This document shows positions 1 to 53,944 of a DNA stretch of 64,000 nt, piece after piece (within the stretch, counting starts at the first letter, position 1; the number at the start of each line of letters is the position of its first letter). The translations under genes and the position numbers were made by a program. The notes under the pieces are model-generated. The model was not told the DNA's origin, made no database searches, and saw nothing but the letters and a program-made list of their open reading frames with translations. Source of the DNA: Stictocephala bisonia (Eukaryota > Arthropoda > Insecta > Hemiptera > Membracidae); contig JAQJVL010000003.1 in the NCBI GenBank assembly GCA_035578905.1, positions 8,020,509 through 8,084,508 on the forward strand, in the 5' to 3' direction.

Positions 1-480
1 ATACACAAAAAATGTCAATTACTGTTACTTTACTGTAACTTAGTTAAAAGTACTTTGATAATCATGTTGGACTCTTTTGGTACATGAATATGAATGTAGA
101 TCGAAACGGTAACCCCCTCCCCATACACGTACAGTGGTATTGACCAACCCGCCCGGCCATACACGTACAGTGGTATTGATGTAATTATGTAAGTACAGTA
201 CAGTAATTATGTATTATTGTGCATTATAATATCTCCGTTGACAAGTAAAAAACTGCTCTAAAACTTATAAAAGGCTTCAATTTTTTTCCTAATTTTCAAA
301 AATTTCCAGGGGAGGACTCTCGGACCCCCTTTTTTTTGGGAGGGGGTTATCAGACCCTCCAGAAAAGACACAAAATCAACTGATTTCGCCAAGGGCGCAG
401 CTTAGGTTAGCTAAGTCCCTGCTCAAGAACAGCTTACAGTCAAGCTAACTTCTTCAGTAAACAAAGAAGAACTTACATTC
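1..480. repeat. Left edge: short minisatellite, no gene
   Basis: No coding signal is visible. Two copies of a unit containing ATACACGTACAGTGGTATTG lie at about 122-178, the same unit that forms the long tandem array at 61700-62165. A G/C-run stretch (about 308-360) looks like a decayed repeat end. If the upstream P450 paralogue is a normal gene, this stretch is its last intron. Confidence 0.5.
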
Positions 481-483
481 TTA

Positions 484-930
484 CATATGAGATGCCGACA
501 AAACGTTGTGCGTATTTTAAGGTGAATATGAATGGTTTTATGAGTGTAGGATGAGTGTGGATGAGTGTAGTCTGGTTACTAACTGAGTTCAACTGTTCCT
601 CAGAAAGGGCAATTTATTAATAGCCCAACAGCCAGGGCAACTAAGGGACCTACAGCTGTACGTGGAATCCGAACCACGTAGTGCTGGTCTGATTTTCAGC
701 TAATTGACAAGCCTGATACTCAGTTATCTCCCCCACACAACATCCGCACAATGATTACCACCCAACATGGACACCCCAGATTTCTCTAGTAGTGTCCACG
801 CCGATAGCAACCACCAAGCGGACGCCATGTCGGTATTAAGAGGACCGAGCATACAACCTATCGCCTACAATCTCCCAAACACTTTGTCCCCATGTAGCTG
901 GGTTACAGCACTGCGCCACCAGTGCCTTAC
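484..930 (-). repeat. SINE, long-head type
   Basis: This copy closely matches 31671-32115 along its whole length. Read on the minus strand it starts with GGCACTGGTGGCGCA, passes the body motif TTGGGCTATTAATAAATTGC and ends near CATATGTAAGAATGTAAG. The body is shared with the tRNA-headed copies at 2225-2515 and 8085-8371. Its polymerase III origin is inferred from the tRNA-like heads of those relatives. Confidence 0.65.
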
Positions 931-1589
931 CGTAGAAATGACATAAATAGTATCATTCAATCTAAATCATGATTTTGGTACTGAAATATTGTCAATTTTA
1001 GTAAGTTACTGAGTCATTTACCCCATTCTATGATAATTCATAGAGTTATAAAAACACTATATGCTAAGTTGGCATCAATTTTATTGCAGCCTCTGGTGCT
1101 TTGAGATACATTATTTATAGTACGAGTACATAAGTAAGTTGAATAATGGATTATTGTGTGAACAGCGAATTAAATGATAATGAGAATGAAAACAATAATA
1201 AAGATCGTTAATAGTTGTAGCTATGATTATTTATTTTACATACATCATTAACATGTGTATGACTATAAAATTATAAACAAGGCAAATAAAATCAGTCATT
1301 CCTTTATAAGATTTGAACACTATTTTTAGATAAGTAAAAATATAAATCTTTTACATATTATCACTCCATAGGGCACTACTTAAATGACAATTTTACTGAC
1401 AGATCAAATAATTATAAATAAAGAACAAACTATTAATGATTTTAAACCTGCTTATACAGACGAGCTTTCCCTTTTTTGTTTATTATGGTGTAATGAAAGT
1501 TGTATTAATGCAGAAACTAACTGAATGTAATTCATCAAGGTGGCTGTTTTCAGCTCACCTTAATTATAACTTTGAAATTAGGGACTAGA
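931..1589. other. AT-rich spacer, nothing recognised
   Basis: No ORF with family resemblance, no repeat terminus and no credible P450 exon 8 homologue were seen. If the upstream P450 paralogue is complete, its exon 8 must lie left of the window. Confidence 0.5.
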
Positions 1590-1925
1590 ATGATCAAAGA
1601 ACAGATCTTGTGTTTGAACTTAAAAAAAAAGCTGTTCAAGCCATTTTTCATCTTCCTTGTAGAGTATCGTGCAAGCCATACTTTAAAGAATTTCCTTCCA
1701 TCTACACAAAAAGATCAGCGCTTTTTGTTAGAAATAACATGCACATCATTCTGACACTCCAAATCAACCATGAATACAATCTTCGCCCTAACCATAACAC
1801 TAATGTTCCTTCACATAAACACTTGCTATGAGAGACAATTTGTATCTAGTGGTTCCAGGCTTTACAACTTACTGTCTTAATCCTAAAAGCCAAAATTAGA
1901 GTGCGGAGATTTAAAAAATAAGTTA
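1590..1925 (+). pseudogene. LINE reverse transcriptase C-terminal relic
   Basis: Conceptual translation gives ELKKKAVQAIFHLPCRVSCK, then a decayed YNLRP/YNTR-like stretch and a SRLYNLL stretch. This matches the order at the C-terminus of CR1/Jockey-superfamily ORF2 (LQKKAIR, SC.P.FK, YNTR, KLYN.LP), as in LINE-B at 36490-36770. It has no intact frame. Its downstream half recurs at 42150-42330 in intron 8 of the P450, so this insertion is older than the duplication of that locus. Confidence 0.6.
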
Positions 1926-2222
1926 ATAGACAATATTCTTTATTTGCATGTACATTGAGGACAGCAGCTGCATCAAAAATATATTAAGTAGAATTTAAAT
2001 ACAAAGATAGATGAATTTGTGAGTGGGTCAGTCCATTGGTGGTATTCAGCCAGCGAGTAGAAAGGGTTGTCCTGCAGCTAGTTTCTGAGTCTGTTCCCAA
2101 ATTTCTTCTTATCTGTTTTCTTCAGTTTTTCTGTTAAGGCATTCCACAGTTTAGTACCTGTGTAGCTTGGGTTTTCTCTCAGTTGTCGTGAGGTGAAGCA
2201 TAGGCAGACAGTTGTCAGATGC
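1926..2222 (-). pseudogene. LINE 3' end, 5' truncated
   Basis: Read on the minus strand it encodes KPSYTGTKLWNAL, KLKKTDKKKFGNRLR and DNPFYSLAEY, the typical last residues of a CR1-type ORF2. The equivalent position in the downstream duplicate (about 42315) lacks it, and GTTAAT flanks the insert on both sides together with the following SINE (about 1921 and 2614). It therefore arrived after the duplication. Confidence 0.6.
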
Positions 2223-2224
2223 AT

Positions 2225-2515
2225 GTCTAAATTGGTCGGTAGCGTAGTTGGTTCAATTCCAGCTTTATGTGCTAAAGGTTGTCAGTTCGATCCCAATCAA
2301 AGTCAATACATTTTGAGAAGGATCAGCTGATAATCACTGGCTGTTCATTTGTCATTGGGCTATTAATTAATGACACTTTCTAAGGAATAGTCGGCCTTAG
2401 TTTGTAACAATGACTACATTCGCTCATCTACACTCATCACACTCATTCGAAATCCATATTCGCCCATATCTTGACGATCGGCGTCTTATGAATAAAAAAA
2501 ATAAATAAATAAAAT
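2225..2515 (+). repeat. tRNA-headed SINE
   Basis: The head GGTCGGTAGCGTAGTTGG resembles a tRNA D-arm/box A, and GTTCGATCCC about 45 bp later resembles box B. The body contains TTGGGCTATTAATTAATGAC and ends near ATCTTGACGATCGGCGTC, followed by an A/T-rich (AAAT)n tail. A second, well conserved copy lies in the opposite orientation at 8085-8371. Confidence 0.75.
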
Positions 2516-2639
2516 AGTATTGTAGTTGTGATAGTGTGTTCCGGTCATTGCTGCTGTATACATACATAGTATATACATGAGTGTTTGTGGCTTGTATGTA
2601 GAGATTCAACACAGTTAATTAGTTGTTGATGCAGAGCTA

Positions 2640-4400
2640 CCACTACAGCATCAGAGAATTTACGAACTCAACTAATTTGTTCCTATTTCCCCCCACCTGT
2701 TGATTCCTGTCAATATACATTGACTTGTTGGTAATATTGTATAAGGTTATTTTTTATTTTGTCTATCTGTATACAGATAGAAAGTCTTATTTATGTCTTT
2801 TGTAACTGTCTAATAACTATAAATATATGCTTAATATTTGATACTATCATGCGGCTGTTACAATAAAGAATGACTTTCTTTCTATCTTTCAGTCGGACTT
2901 AACTAAGTCATCAACTTAGTCAGAAAGATATAATTTTAATATATAATATAACATTATTCAAATTAAAGTATAAGAATAGTGTTTATACCTTTAAATTGTC
3001 TTATAGATCTAAAAATTATTTTTATTCTGTTTTTAATTTTGGAGGACATCTTGGCAAGGAATACCCCAATATCCCATACAAGCATGATGTTCGTCCATTA
3101 TATCAATCAGAATGTCCATAAAAAATCTGGCTTAGGGCCTGTACAAGCTGTGCATGACTTTGCATATTTATAAATACAGCAATTTATAACCTGTTGTTGA
3201 GAGCATTTAAATTATTTACATTTAACTGTAAGTTAAAAAAAACAAATAGAGGTTATAATTGTTAGATTGTTACAATTGAAAGTTTTAACCAACGTAGTAC
3301 AGTTTACGGAGCAAAAATAAAGTAAATTACTTTAGGTTAAATGAATTTTAATTTATTTGTTAAAGTAGGAATGTGTGAATTATAAGGTGGTTCATGTACA
3401 TTTATTTTAATACATTTTGAATTCGCCATAATATTGGAGACAACAAATCCTCTGATTTAAGTAATATTTTTCTGACCAAAGATTGACATAAGGTATTGTA
3501 ATATAATGTATTTCAGAAAGTACAAAAGGAAGCAGCCAAGCAATCACTAAAAACTATATCTTGTTTGTTATTTCAGGTCAGAGAATTTGTATTGGGGAAA
3601 TGTTAGCAAGAAACTCAATTTTCCTGTTCACAACAACTTTCTTGGAAAAATACACAGTCAGCTTGCCACCGGGAGAGCCCAAACCTTCGACAGAAGCTCT
3701 GCCAGGGTTCACAACAGCTCCGAAGCCATTTAAAATTCATATTAAAAGCAGATATTAGGATTCCTTTTCAGCCTTTGATAACATGCGCATCAGTGCTTTC
3801 TTTAGATTAATCAAAACACAAATTTTCATCTAGGGTAGTTTTTTGTTATGTTTATAATCTACATCTGTGTTGAAAAAAATTAAATATTTCGTCAGTTTTA
3901 TTTTATATTTGTTTTATAAAATTCATATTCATTGAGCCTGTCTACATAAGATGACATATGATTGTATTTTTGTAATTTTTTACATTGTAAAAGTAATAAG
4001 AATGTATTACAGTAATAAAAATGTTGTTAATTATATTCCCAAAATATCCACGTGTTACACTAATAATTAAAACACAGTTCTTGAGACGACTATTAATGTA
4101 TATTGTTCTCTGTTACTAAAACAAGATTTGAATAAGACAATTTAGGGGAGGGGTTATGTTGTTCACATCTGCAGTGGTCATTTAACTGCATGTTCTCACC
4201 TGGTGGTGGTAACCGAACACAATTACATAACAATTTTTGCCATATTGAAAATATTGTATGGTACATTGTGGCCAATACCACCATGTTTATTGGCGGGTCA
4301 GTAGGGCAATATCTGTTACCAATCTCTACACCTCTCACATGGTCATAACCTGATGTCTTGCTAACACCACACAAAATTAATAGCACAACTAATATCTAAG
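2640..4400. repeat. Upstream copy of duplicated P450 3' segment
   Basis: This segment is collinear with 42340-42460 plus 49630-52600, with the P450 last exon inside it. Both copies share a LINE-type 3' terminus (CAATAAAGAATGACTTTC) at about 2861 and 49740, flanking intron sequence, the exon and the 3' flank. The upstream copy lacks the LINE-C/Crypton block (about 42465-49630), the roughly 1.07-kb insert at 50710-51775 and the MITE at 52091-52435. It therefore shows the pre-insertion state of each site. Confidence 0.85.
3577..3758 (+). CDS. P450 last exon of an upstream tandem paralogue
   Basis: After a TTTCAG acceptor, 182 nt encode 60 residues and a stop: the end of the heme loop GQRICIGE, a helix L stretch and the C-terminal PGFTTAPKPF segment. 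It differs from the 50434-50615 exon at three of 60 residues (I/V, V/I, I/M), all conservative, which suggests selection or recent duplication. It starts in phase 1 like its twin, so it needs an upstream exon ending with a single G. None is visible in bases 1-3576. It is either the end of a tandem P450 gene extending left of the window or an orphan duplicated exon. An AATAAA at about 4014 could serve as poly(A) signal. Confidence 0.8.
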
Positions 4401-7400
4401 TTCTTTTATGAGCATTACGGCCTATATAGATGAAAAACCTTACAAATTTAATTTCAATAATATTATATATCCTCTTGCATTTTACTCGTTGATTTAGTAG
4501 TCTTATTCTAAACAAGTTTTATTTGTTACAAACCAGCAATGTCTTTGAGAAATGCCACACTGAAAATCAATTTTACTATTTTGTTCGATTTTCTGGGGCT
4601 GATGAAGGCATTTCTTATAATTTTTGTTGTAAGATAATAATAATATGTCAAAAATAATTTGCAAAATTTTTCTTGTTTATCATATACAAAATGTGTGGTG
4701 GTTGGATTGAAATGAAACAATGTCTGGTGGTTGGATTCGTGATTCATGCACACAAGTCTCAATTGTAGGGCCACGGCGAGTACAGTGTAAAGAAGTCTCA
4801 TTATTTATCAAGAAGGCAAGTTCAAAATAAGCTGTTCCAAATAATCGTCACTAGTTATTGATACTAAACGTAATAACTGATCACAAAGAATCACTTATGC
4901 AACCGTTTCAACTTGATTTGACTTGACACCTAAAATTGCTACTCGCACAACCCTAATGCATACCTGATTTACTAAAATGATACACAAATTAGGTACTGTT
5001 TTATATGAATTGATATTTCAATAAAGTCACAAAGTTGAAGTTTTGCTCAAAATACTCATTGAAGGTGCTAGCCTAATAATGTGTTAGCATTATTTTTGTG
5101 AGTCCAGGCAATTTCTCATCCTGAACACTGTTATATTAATATATTCCTTGAATATGATAAGTGAAAAAATACTCTATGTCCTATCACTATTTCACTGATA
5201 GTACAGAGGAAAAAACACAACAACAAAAAGTATAGAGTTAGTTTTTATAAACATATTACAGGTTTTAAAATTGTTTGTCATTTAAATTACAACACTTTAA
5301 GGACTAATTTTTACAACATATAATGAAGGAATCTCAACTGACTTTTGTAGCGAGGTTAGACAGAGGAAAACTAATTCTCAGCTTCATCAAAACAGAAGAA
5401 CTTTACACTTACTCTATTGTTGACAATCAGTAAATACTACAGACCTTGGAAGAAATTAAATGTATTGAGAATAGATTACTGATTTTTCACATAAGAAAAA
5501 TATACTTATATTTTTGTTTTTTTACTTAATAAAAAATATACTTATTATTATGGATAATACAATATTTTTATATCCAATGTATATCCTATGTTTTATACCC
5601 AAAATTTTATCAATTTACTAATCAAGAGTTGGTCAGTCTGGTGGTCAATGATAACTGCTCTGAAAATTAGGGGTGTGCGAGTAGTAATTTTTTAGTTGGA
5701 GCCGAGAGTTGAGTATTTGTCATTTTTTTTGAGTATCGAGTATTTTCTAGCAAGGAATGATTTCCTGTTCATACACGACAACTATAAAACACATACACCA
5801 TCCTAAGCCTTTATTAAGTTTTCCCTAATTTGTATTTTAGTAATATATAGTGATAGGCCTTTATTTGAACTAAACACAATCATTTTTATTCATCTTAATA
5901 TTTGGTAAATAAAACCTCTTATTTCCTTCAATTTATTTCCAGCCTTACTACATTTTTACCTGTTTGAAACTAAAAAAACAAAATAATAAATGACGTTACA
6001 ACAACATGAAAATATAACATTATCCAAAATAATAACTTGGTACACTTGTTACTGTGAGGATGGGGTTACAAGGCAAATTTTTAAAATCCAAAAGATGCAC
6101 AATCTTTCGCGCATGTATATAATAAAGAAAAAAGTATCAATAACAATCAATCAAATCAGTTTCCTGTGTAGAGTTATCATAATCGAGTTTAATAACTTTA
6201 TATTAAAAAGTTAAGCAATTTTATATCTTGTTTTCTTTGCTGAGTTTCAATGCTTCATCTGGAGGTTGAGAAAATAATAAGCTGTATTAGGGCTTCTTTT
6301 CCACTCTGTAAATTAACAATGTGAATTAATAAGTTAATTCTTTTAAAAAGTATTCTTAAGACCTTGATAATGACAAAGGTATACCTTTAAATATAAAAAC
6401 ATTATAAAAGGTAATATAAGGGTTAACAAATTGCCTGTCCAGTTTCAATAGGTGATGTTCATGTATAAATGTTAATAATAGTTCATCCTAAGCGTGGATT
6501 AATTGGTGGTTAGAAAGCACATAAGAATTTGAATATTCTGAATTTCTGAATAAAACAGTGTTTTAGTTTCTAGTGGTTATGTAACTGTTTATCAATTAAT
6601 TTTGACCTTCGAAGCCAAGGCTAAGTCTAGACACATATTTCTACATCTGCTGTTTATATTTATGGGGAGGAAGTGTTTTCTACAAGTCATTTCTTCTGAT
6701 CACTTCTAGAAGAAGTTAGTGAGTTAAAAATATTGTTTTGTTTATGCTTTAGTAATTTTTTTGTCATTAGACATTTTTAATATTGGTGCTATACATACTT
6801 TTATTTAGAACATTCTTCTGTCATGTAATAACAATTAATTTTTATTGTCTGGTAATTATGTGAGCAATTAGTTTTTACAGCCCTTTACTTGAAGATAATA
6901 AAAATAATTTTATACCAAAATATTTAAGCTGAACAATTTTAGAAACAAATAAGTTTTTTAAATCAGTAAAATAAGTTTACTGATAAGTTTTTCACTACCT
7001 TTCAGTATTGTTCACTGGAGAAAAATATTATTATAATTTCTTTATTTTACCATAAGTACTTTTTAACTATATTAAAGATTCTTTAAATTTGAAAAAGTAG
7101 TTTCCTAACTAGTACATTACTTGTTAGATTCCTTTGTGAATTCCTCTGGTCTGAGGGAGTTGAAAATTATTTCTGTTAAGTTATGTACACCATAATATTT
7201 ATATATTTTTTACTCGCAGTATAATAAATTTATGTGCGTGACTTGTATTAAATAAGGCAATTATAATTTTCTTTTCACATGTTAGAAAATTCTTATTTCT
7301 AGCAATTTCAATATTATTGATTTTAGTTTTGAAAAGTGAAGATAAAACTGACCCCTACAGTTTTGATTTTTACAATCTGAATATATTTTTGGCTAGAAAT

Positions 7401-8084
7401 AAATTGAATAAGTTTGTTTATAAGGTGACTGAAGTGCATTATTAGGCTAAATAATTCAATTGTTATGTTTTCAATGTATGTCTTAACCCCCCAAAGTGGT
7501 TAAGGTTATTTTAAATATATAAATAATAAAGCTATTTCTTATAAAGAAGAACGTATTAGCTATGAAAAGTCTTTTAATTTATAAATGCCACTTTCTAATA
7601 AATTTGTTACTGATGATTAAGCAACTTTTTCAACTGTAGCTAAGATAAATATTAGTTATATAACAATGCAACAATGCTTCATCCTTTTTATTAGTTACCC
7701 TAATTTTGCTCTTTATAAAAGGCAAAGCCTTTGCTGATCGACTCACTCACTCATCACTAATTCCAGCTTTCCATATAGGTAGAGAGCTGAAATTTTGCAC
7801 GTTGTTTCATTAGGTCTTAAATAGGACAACTAAAGTATTTTCATCTTGATAAAGTACTCCTAAGGGGTAGAAACCAGTCCTACAAGATTTTTCTATAAGG
7901 ATGAAATTGGGGTTGATTTTAGTGAATTAATAACAGGTATTTTGTAAATAAATAAACAAGTTTGTTTTGAATGTTTGACATTATACTATTGATGCATTTT
8001 TAATATTATACTTTGAGTTTAATGTTCAGATGTTAAACAAAAATTAAATAGGCTAAGTACAGTAAAACCATTTTTATTTATTTA
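4401..8084. other. Intergenic AT-rich DNA between P450 copies
   Basis: No gene was recognised; ORFs here are short and without family motifs. The promoter and any non-coding first exon of the 483-residue P450 should lie in this stretch or just after it, but no convincing core promoter can be assigned by eye. Stretches at 5650-5760 (GTGCGAGTA) and 7720-7960 (ending near a GGGTAGAAACCAGTCCTAC motif) look like dispersed-repeat fragments of unknown family. Confidence 0.45.
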
Positions 8085-8371
8085 TTTATTTATTTATTTT
8101 TTTATTTATTAATAAGACGCCGATCGTCAAGATATGGGCGAATATGGATTTCGAATGAGTGTGATGAGTGTTGATGAGCGAATGTAGTCATTGTTACAAA
8201 CTAAGGCCGACTATTCCTTAGAAAGTGTCATTAATTAATAGCCCAATGACAAATGAACAGCCGGTGGTTATCAGCTGATCCTTCTCAAAATGTATTATGA
8301 CTCTGATTGGGATCGAACTGACAACCTTTAGCAAATGAAGCTGGGATTGAACCAACTACGCTACCGACCAA
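8085..8371 (-). repeat. tRNA-headed SINE
   Basis: This is the reverse-complement copy of the element at 2225-2515, including the tRNA-like head with GTTCGATCCC and the body TTGGGCTATTAATTAATGAC. A (TTTA)n run at 8074-8110 is its poly-AAAT tail. It sits about 200 bp upstream of the first coding exon of the P450. Confidence 0.75.
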
Positions 8372-8594
8372 TTAGATTGTAAGATACTGTAAATAAATTT
8401 AATATTGTGATTTTACGTTATACAGTTAATCTATTTATTTGGATTCAAAAGTCAGATGCTGAAGGCCAAGGTGTATTGAGGGCAGCGAGCGTCAGGGTGT
8501 CCCCTAGTTTAATATATTATATTTAACTCACATTTTTCTTAAAATTTAATATAGATTTTTGTTTTCAGAAATCAACTTTATTTTGGAATATAAA

Positions 8595-50615
<42,021 letters not shown>

Positions 50616-52090
50616 AATTCGTTTTCATCCTTTGATAACACTCAAGAAAACTTTCTTTAGATTAATCAAAAAACTAATTTTTATCTAGGGTAGTTTTTTG
50701 TTAGGTTTAAGTCATGTTTCTTACCAGATGAAGCCTGCTTGCTACAATTACATATAGTAAAAAGGAATGGAATGCCGGTTTATTGTTATTTTAGAGAACT
50801 GTTTGTTCTTGCTTTTATATTGGCCGATACGAAATATAGTTTTAAAATACTTGTATACCAGATTTTAAAAATGGATCTCAATTTAGAAAACAATATCTTA
50901 AACTGCATATATAAATTAAAAACTTACCCGAATGGGTGACCATTTATTTTTCTCAAAAACTCATTTATGTGATTGTGTAGTGTCGATTTATGACTGTCAG
51001 AAGTATTTTGTATATATGGAAGGCTAAAGAATTAATTTTTATGTATGGCCGTCTAGTCTGCCATCAGCCCCTGGTTGACAACTTTGCCAAAAAATGAATA
51101 TCCAAGATTTTTTACAACACTTTATTTTGTAATAAAACTAGTTAGTAATATAAGGAATTAAGTAAAACAAATGAAAAAGATAAAAAACTACTATTATCAG
51201 GTCCATTTCTAACATGTTTTCACAATTAGTCTAATTTGATGTCTAAACATTTATCAAAACATGCTACAGAATACAATTCAGGTTGGTCAGGGCGTTTAAA
51301 GAACACTAACATAGTATTTTTAATTTTTCCTTCTTTGCAGTACATTCTACATCTTTTTTGCTTAATTTTATTTTTTTATTATCGAATTAATTAATTTTTA
51401 ATTTTATTATTATCGAAAAAACAAATTAAAAACAGTAATAGAAACTACAAAAACAACCGTAACCGGTAACTGAAAACCACATCCTACTCGTAGGATACTG
51501 CAGAAGTGCAAGACCTACTAGCAAGCAAACCAGGCAACGGCTGGGCGAAGACTGATTCAATAATAAGAGCGAGGCAGTATGGCCGACTAGACGACCATCA
51601 GCCACCACCAGTGACAACTGCTTGGCCAACTTGACGGCCATGCAGCCACTAGCGATCGGACAGCGTAGCACTAAATGTGTTAAAGGAATAAACATATTTT
51701 TGAATAGAATATGTTTCACTGTACAGTAATTTTAATTTAATATGGTTCAAATCTTCAGTTGGCCATAATAATCTAAATCTGTGTTTACAAAAAAGTAAAT
51801 ACTTATTCAGTTTCAATTTATATTTATTTAATAAAATTCATAGTCATTGAGCCAATCCACATAAGATGACATGTGTTTGTAATTTTTTACATTGTAGAAG
51901 TAATAAGAATGTATTACTGTAGTAAAAATGTTAATTATATTCCCAAAATATCCACGTGTTACACTAATAATTAAAACACAGTTCTTGAGACGACTATTAA
52001 TGAATATTGTTCCCTATTACTAAAACAAGATTTGAATAAGACAATTTACGGGGAAGGGGGTTATGTTGTTCACATCTGCAATAGTCATTA
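50616..52090 (+). other. P450 3' flank with an inserted block
   Basis: Compared with 3759-4180, a block at about 50710-51775 is inserted about 95 bp after the stop. Inside it, ATGGCCGTCTAGTCTGCCAT (51045) and ATGGCCGACTAGACGACCAT (51580) are two related, same-direction phrases about 535 bp apart. Its class is unknown. The AATAAA present in the upstream copy (4014) is changed to AGTAAA here, so this gene may use another poly(A) signal. Confidence 0.6.
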
Positions 52091-52435
52091 AAGGCCTGTT
52101 CATACCAAACATAGTAATACTCGGACGATGTTGCTATAAGACGTCTTATACATATCTCGAAATGATATCCAATGGCTTCAGTTCACATCGAGTATTAATA
52201 TGTTTGCAACATCGCCTGGAAAAATTGCTCGGCTAACTATGCGTCGCTCACATCACTGGTGTATGTGCCAAAGCCGATCTCGCCAATTTATATTCCTGCG
52301 CCCTGCATAGGAACCTAATTAATTGCATACATCGTCCTTGACATAGCTTTCAATGTGAACGAAGCAAGAAATACGTAGCCGAGTTATTAATACGCCGAAA
52401 ACATATTATTTCGGCTACTTTTGGTGTGAGAGGCC
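52091..52435. mobile_element. PIF/Harbinger-like MITE
   Basis: The ends AAGGCCTGTTCATACCAAAC and (inverted) GGCCTCTCACACCAAAAG form imperfect TIRs, flanked by TTA at 52088-52090 and 52436-52438. The upstream duplicate at about 4177 is the uninterrupted site. At 345 bp it has no coding capacity. The 3-bp TTA duplication and GGCC-rich ends fit PIF/Harbinger. Confidence 0.75.
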
Positions 52436-52629
52436 TTACAACTGTATGTTCTCTCCTGGTGGTGGTAAACGAACACAACTACATAACAATTTTTGCCATA
52501 CTGAAAATATTTCATGGTACATGGTGGGCCAATACAACCATATGTTTATTGGCGGATGAATAGGGCAATATCACCAATACCATTAAACATTGTGACCACT
52601 CAGCTAAGCTAGTTACTAATCAAGATAAA

Positions 52630-52752
52630 AATAACAAGACTTCTGTTATAAAAATAAAACAGACTTCTGTTATAAAAATAAAACAGACTTCTGTTATAAA
52701 AATAAAACGGACTTCTGTTATAAAAATAAAAGAGACTTCATGTTAAAAAATA
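52630..52752. repeat. 25-bp tandem repeat, about five copies
   Basis: The unit is GACTTCTGTTATAAAAATAA followed by AACA with single-base variants; the last copy is degenerate. Confidence 0.9.
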
Positions 52753-53003
52753 AATCCTTAACAAGAAGTTTAGAATCTATTTTAAATATATTTAATTTTT
52801 ATTTTGGGAGTTTAAGCAATTATAAATGTAAGTTGATTAATAAGAGTTCTGCTGGACAAGAATATTGGTTTTCTTATATTTCAAGACCAACATATTACAG
52901 AACCAGAAAGGGCAAAAATAACAATATAAAAGTGTGCAAATACTATTGGTTATGTTTTTTAAATAGATGACTTACATTAATAAGGACATCAGCATTGTTA
53001 GTA

Positions 53004-53942
53004 CAGTAGAGCCCCGGTTAACCAAAATAAGAGGGGGATAGCCGTTTCAGATAACTAATTTTTCGGTTAAACCGTCATATGACAAAAATAGCTTATTAAC
53101 ATGGTGTGTGGGAAAAATGAATTTACAAATACAGTATTTTATTTCAGCTATAAACAAACGTTATAATGGGTTAGAAAATACTATTAACTGAACAACTGAA
53201 GTTACTACAGCATTGTACATTAAGTATTACAGAAATCAGTGATTTTTGTTAGCTTTTTCGTAAGTCCTTGGTATCGTTTTCGAGCAATGATGTCTCGCCA
53301 TCTTTTAATTAGAAAGACTTCAGTAGGCGTCAATTTGCTGCATTGTTCCACAAATTTCAGGACAACCTAAAATAATACCAAAAGTAATTGTAATTTAAAT
53401 TGTTTAAAAACTAATCTTTACTACTATTTCTATGTCTGGGCCATACAGTACATTTTGACTTACCTATAATGCATTAAATCCGTAGTCAGGTGTCACTTTG
53501 CAGATTCCGTCATCCACTTTGTCTGCTTCGTTTTCTGTTGTGTTGTCAGCTGGCTACAACACTGCCTCTATAACATCTTGGCCAGGAAGTCCATCAGAAT
53601 CATCGGCAACGACCCCCATTCGTCCACATCACTTCCATTCATGACTTCACGTCCGTTTTCTAATCGTTTTCAGACAACATAATACAGTTATCTGTTATTT
53701 ACGAAATTTGTTTATTTTTACAGTCTCGTCAGCTGCTGGGATTGTGAGTGGTGTTATTGCCGCAGTTTCTTTGTTTAGATGTGCAAAACCGACGTTATGT
53801 GCAGTTATTAGTTTAGTTTTGTACTTATAGTGTTTGGATTTGTTATAACTGTATTACGTACTGTACTTATAATTATTTACAGAAACGTTTTGGTTGACCC
53901 AGGCTCCGATTAATCCGTTTTCGGTTAACCGGGGTTCTACTG
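53004..53942 (-). mobile_element. Tigger (pogo) type transposon relic
   Basis: The ends CAGTAGAGCCCCGGTTAACC and (inverted) CAGTAGAACCCCGGTTAACC are flanked by TA (53002-53003, 53943-53944), the usual Tigger/pogo arrangement. At 939 bp it is internally deleted. On the minus strand 53230-53640 still encodes the C-terminus of a pogo-type transposase (DSDGLPGQDVIEAVL, VVLKFVEQCSKLTPTEVFLI, KRWRDIIARKRY), apparently interrupted by a small intron or insert at about 53370-53465. Confidence 0.8.
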
Positions 53943-53944
53943 TA

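Noticed and set aside
3561..3758. Small independent protein starting at ATG 3561
   Set aside because: The ATG lies in the intron before the TTTCAG acceptor; the coding part is a P450 last exon.
51045..51626. P-element-like ends (ATGGCCGTCTAG resembles CATGGCCGTCTCTAG)
   Set aside because: The two phrases are in the same orientation, not inverted, and the match to the P TIR is short with an indel.
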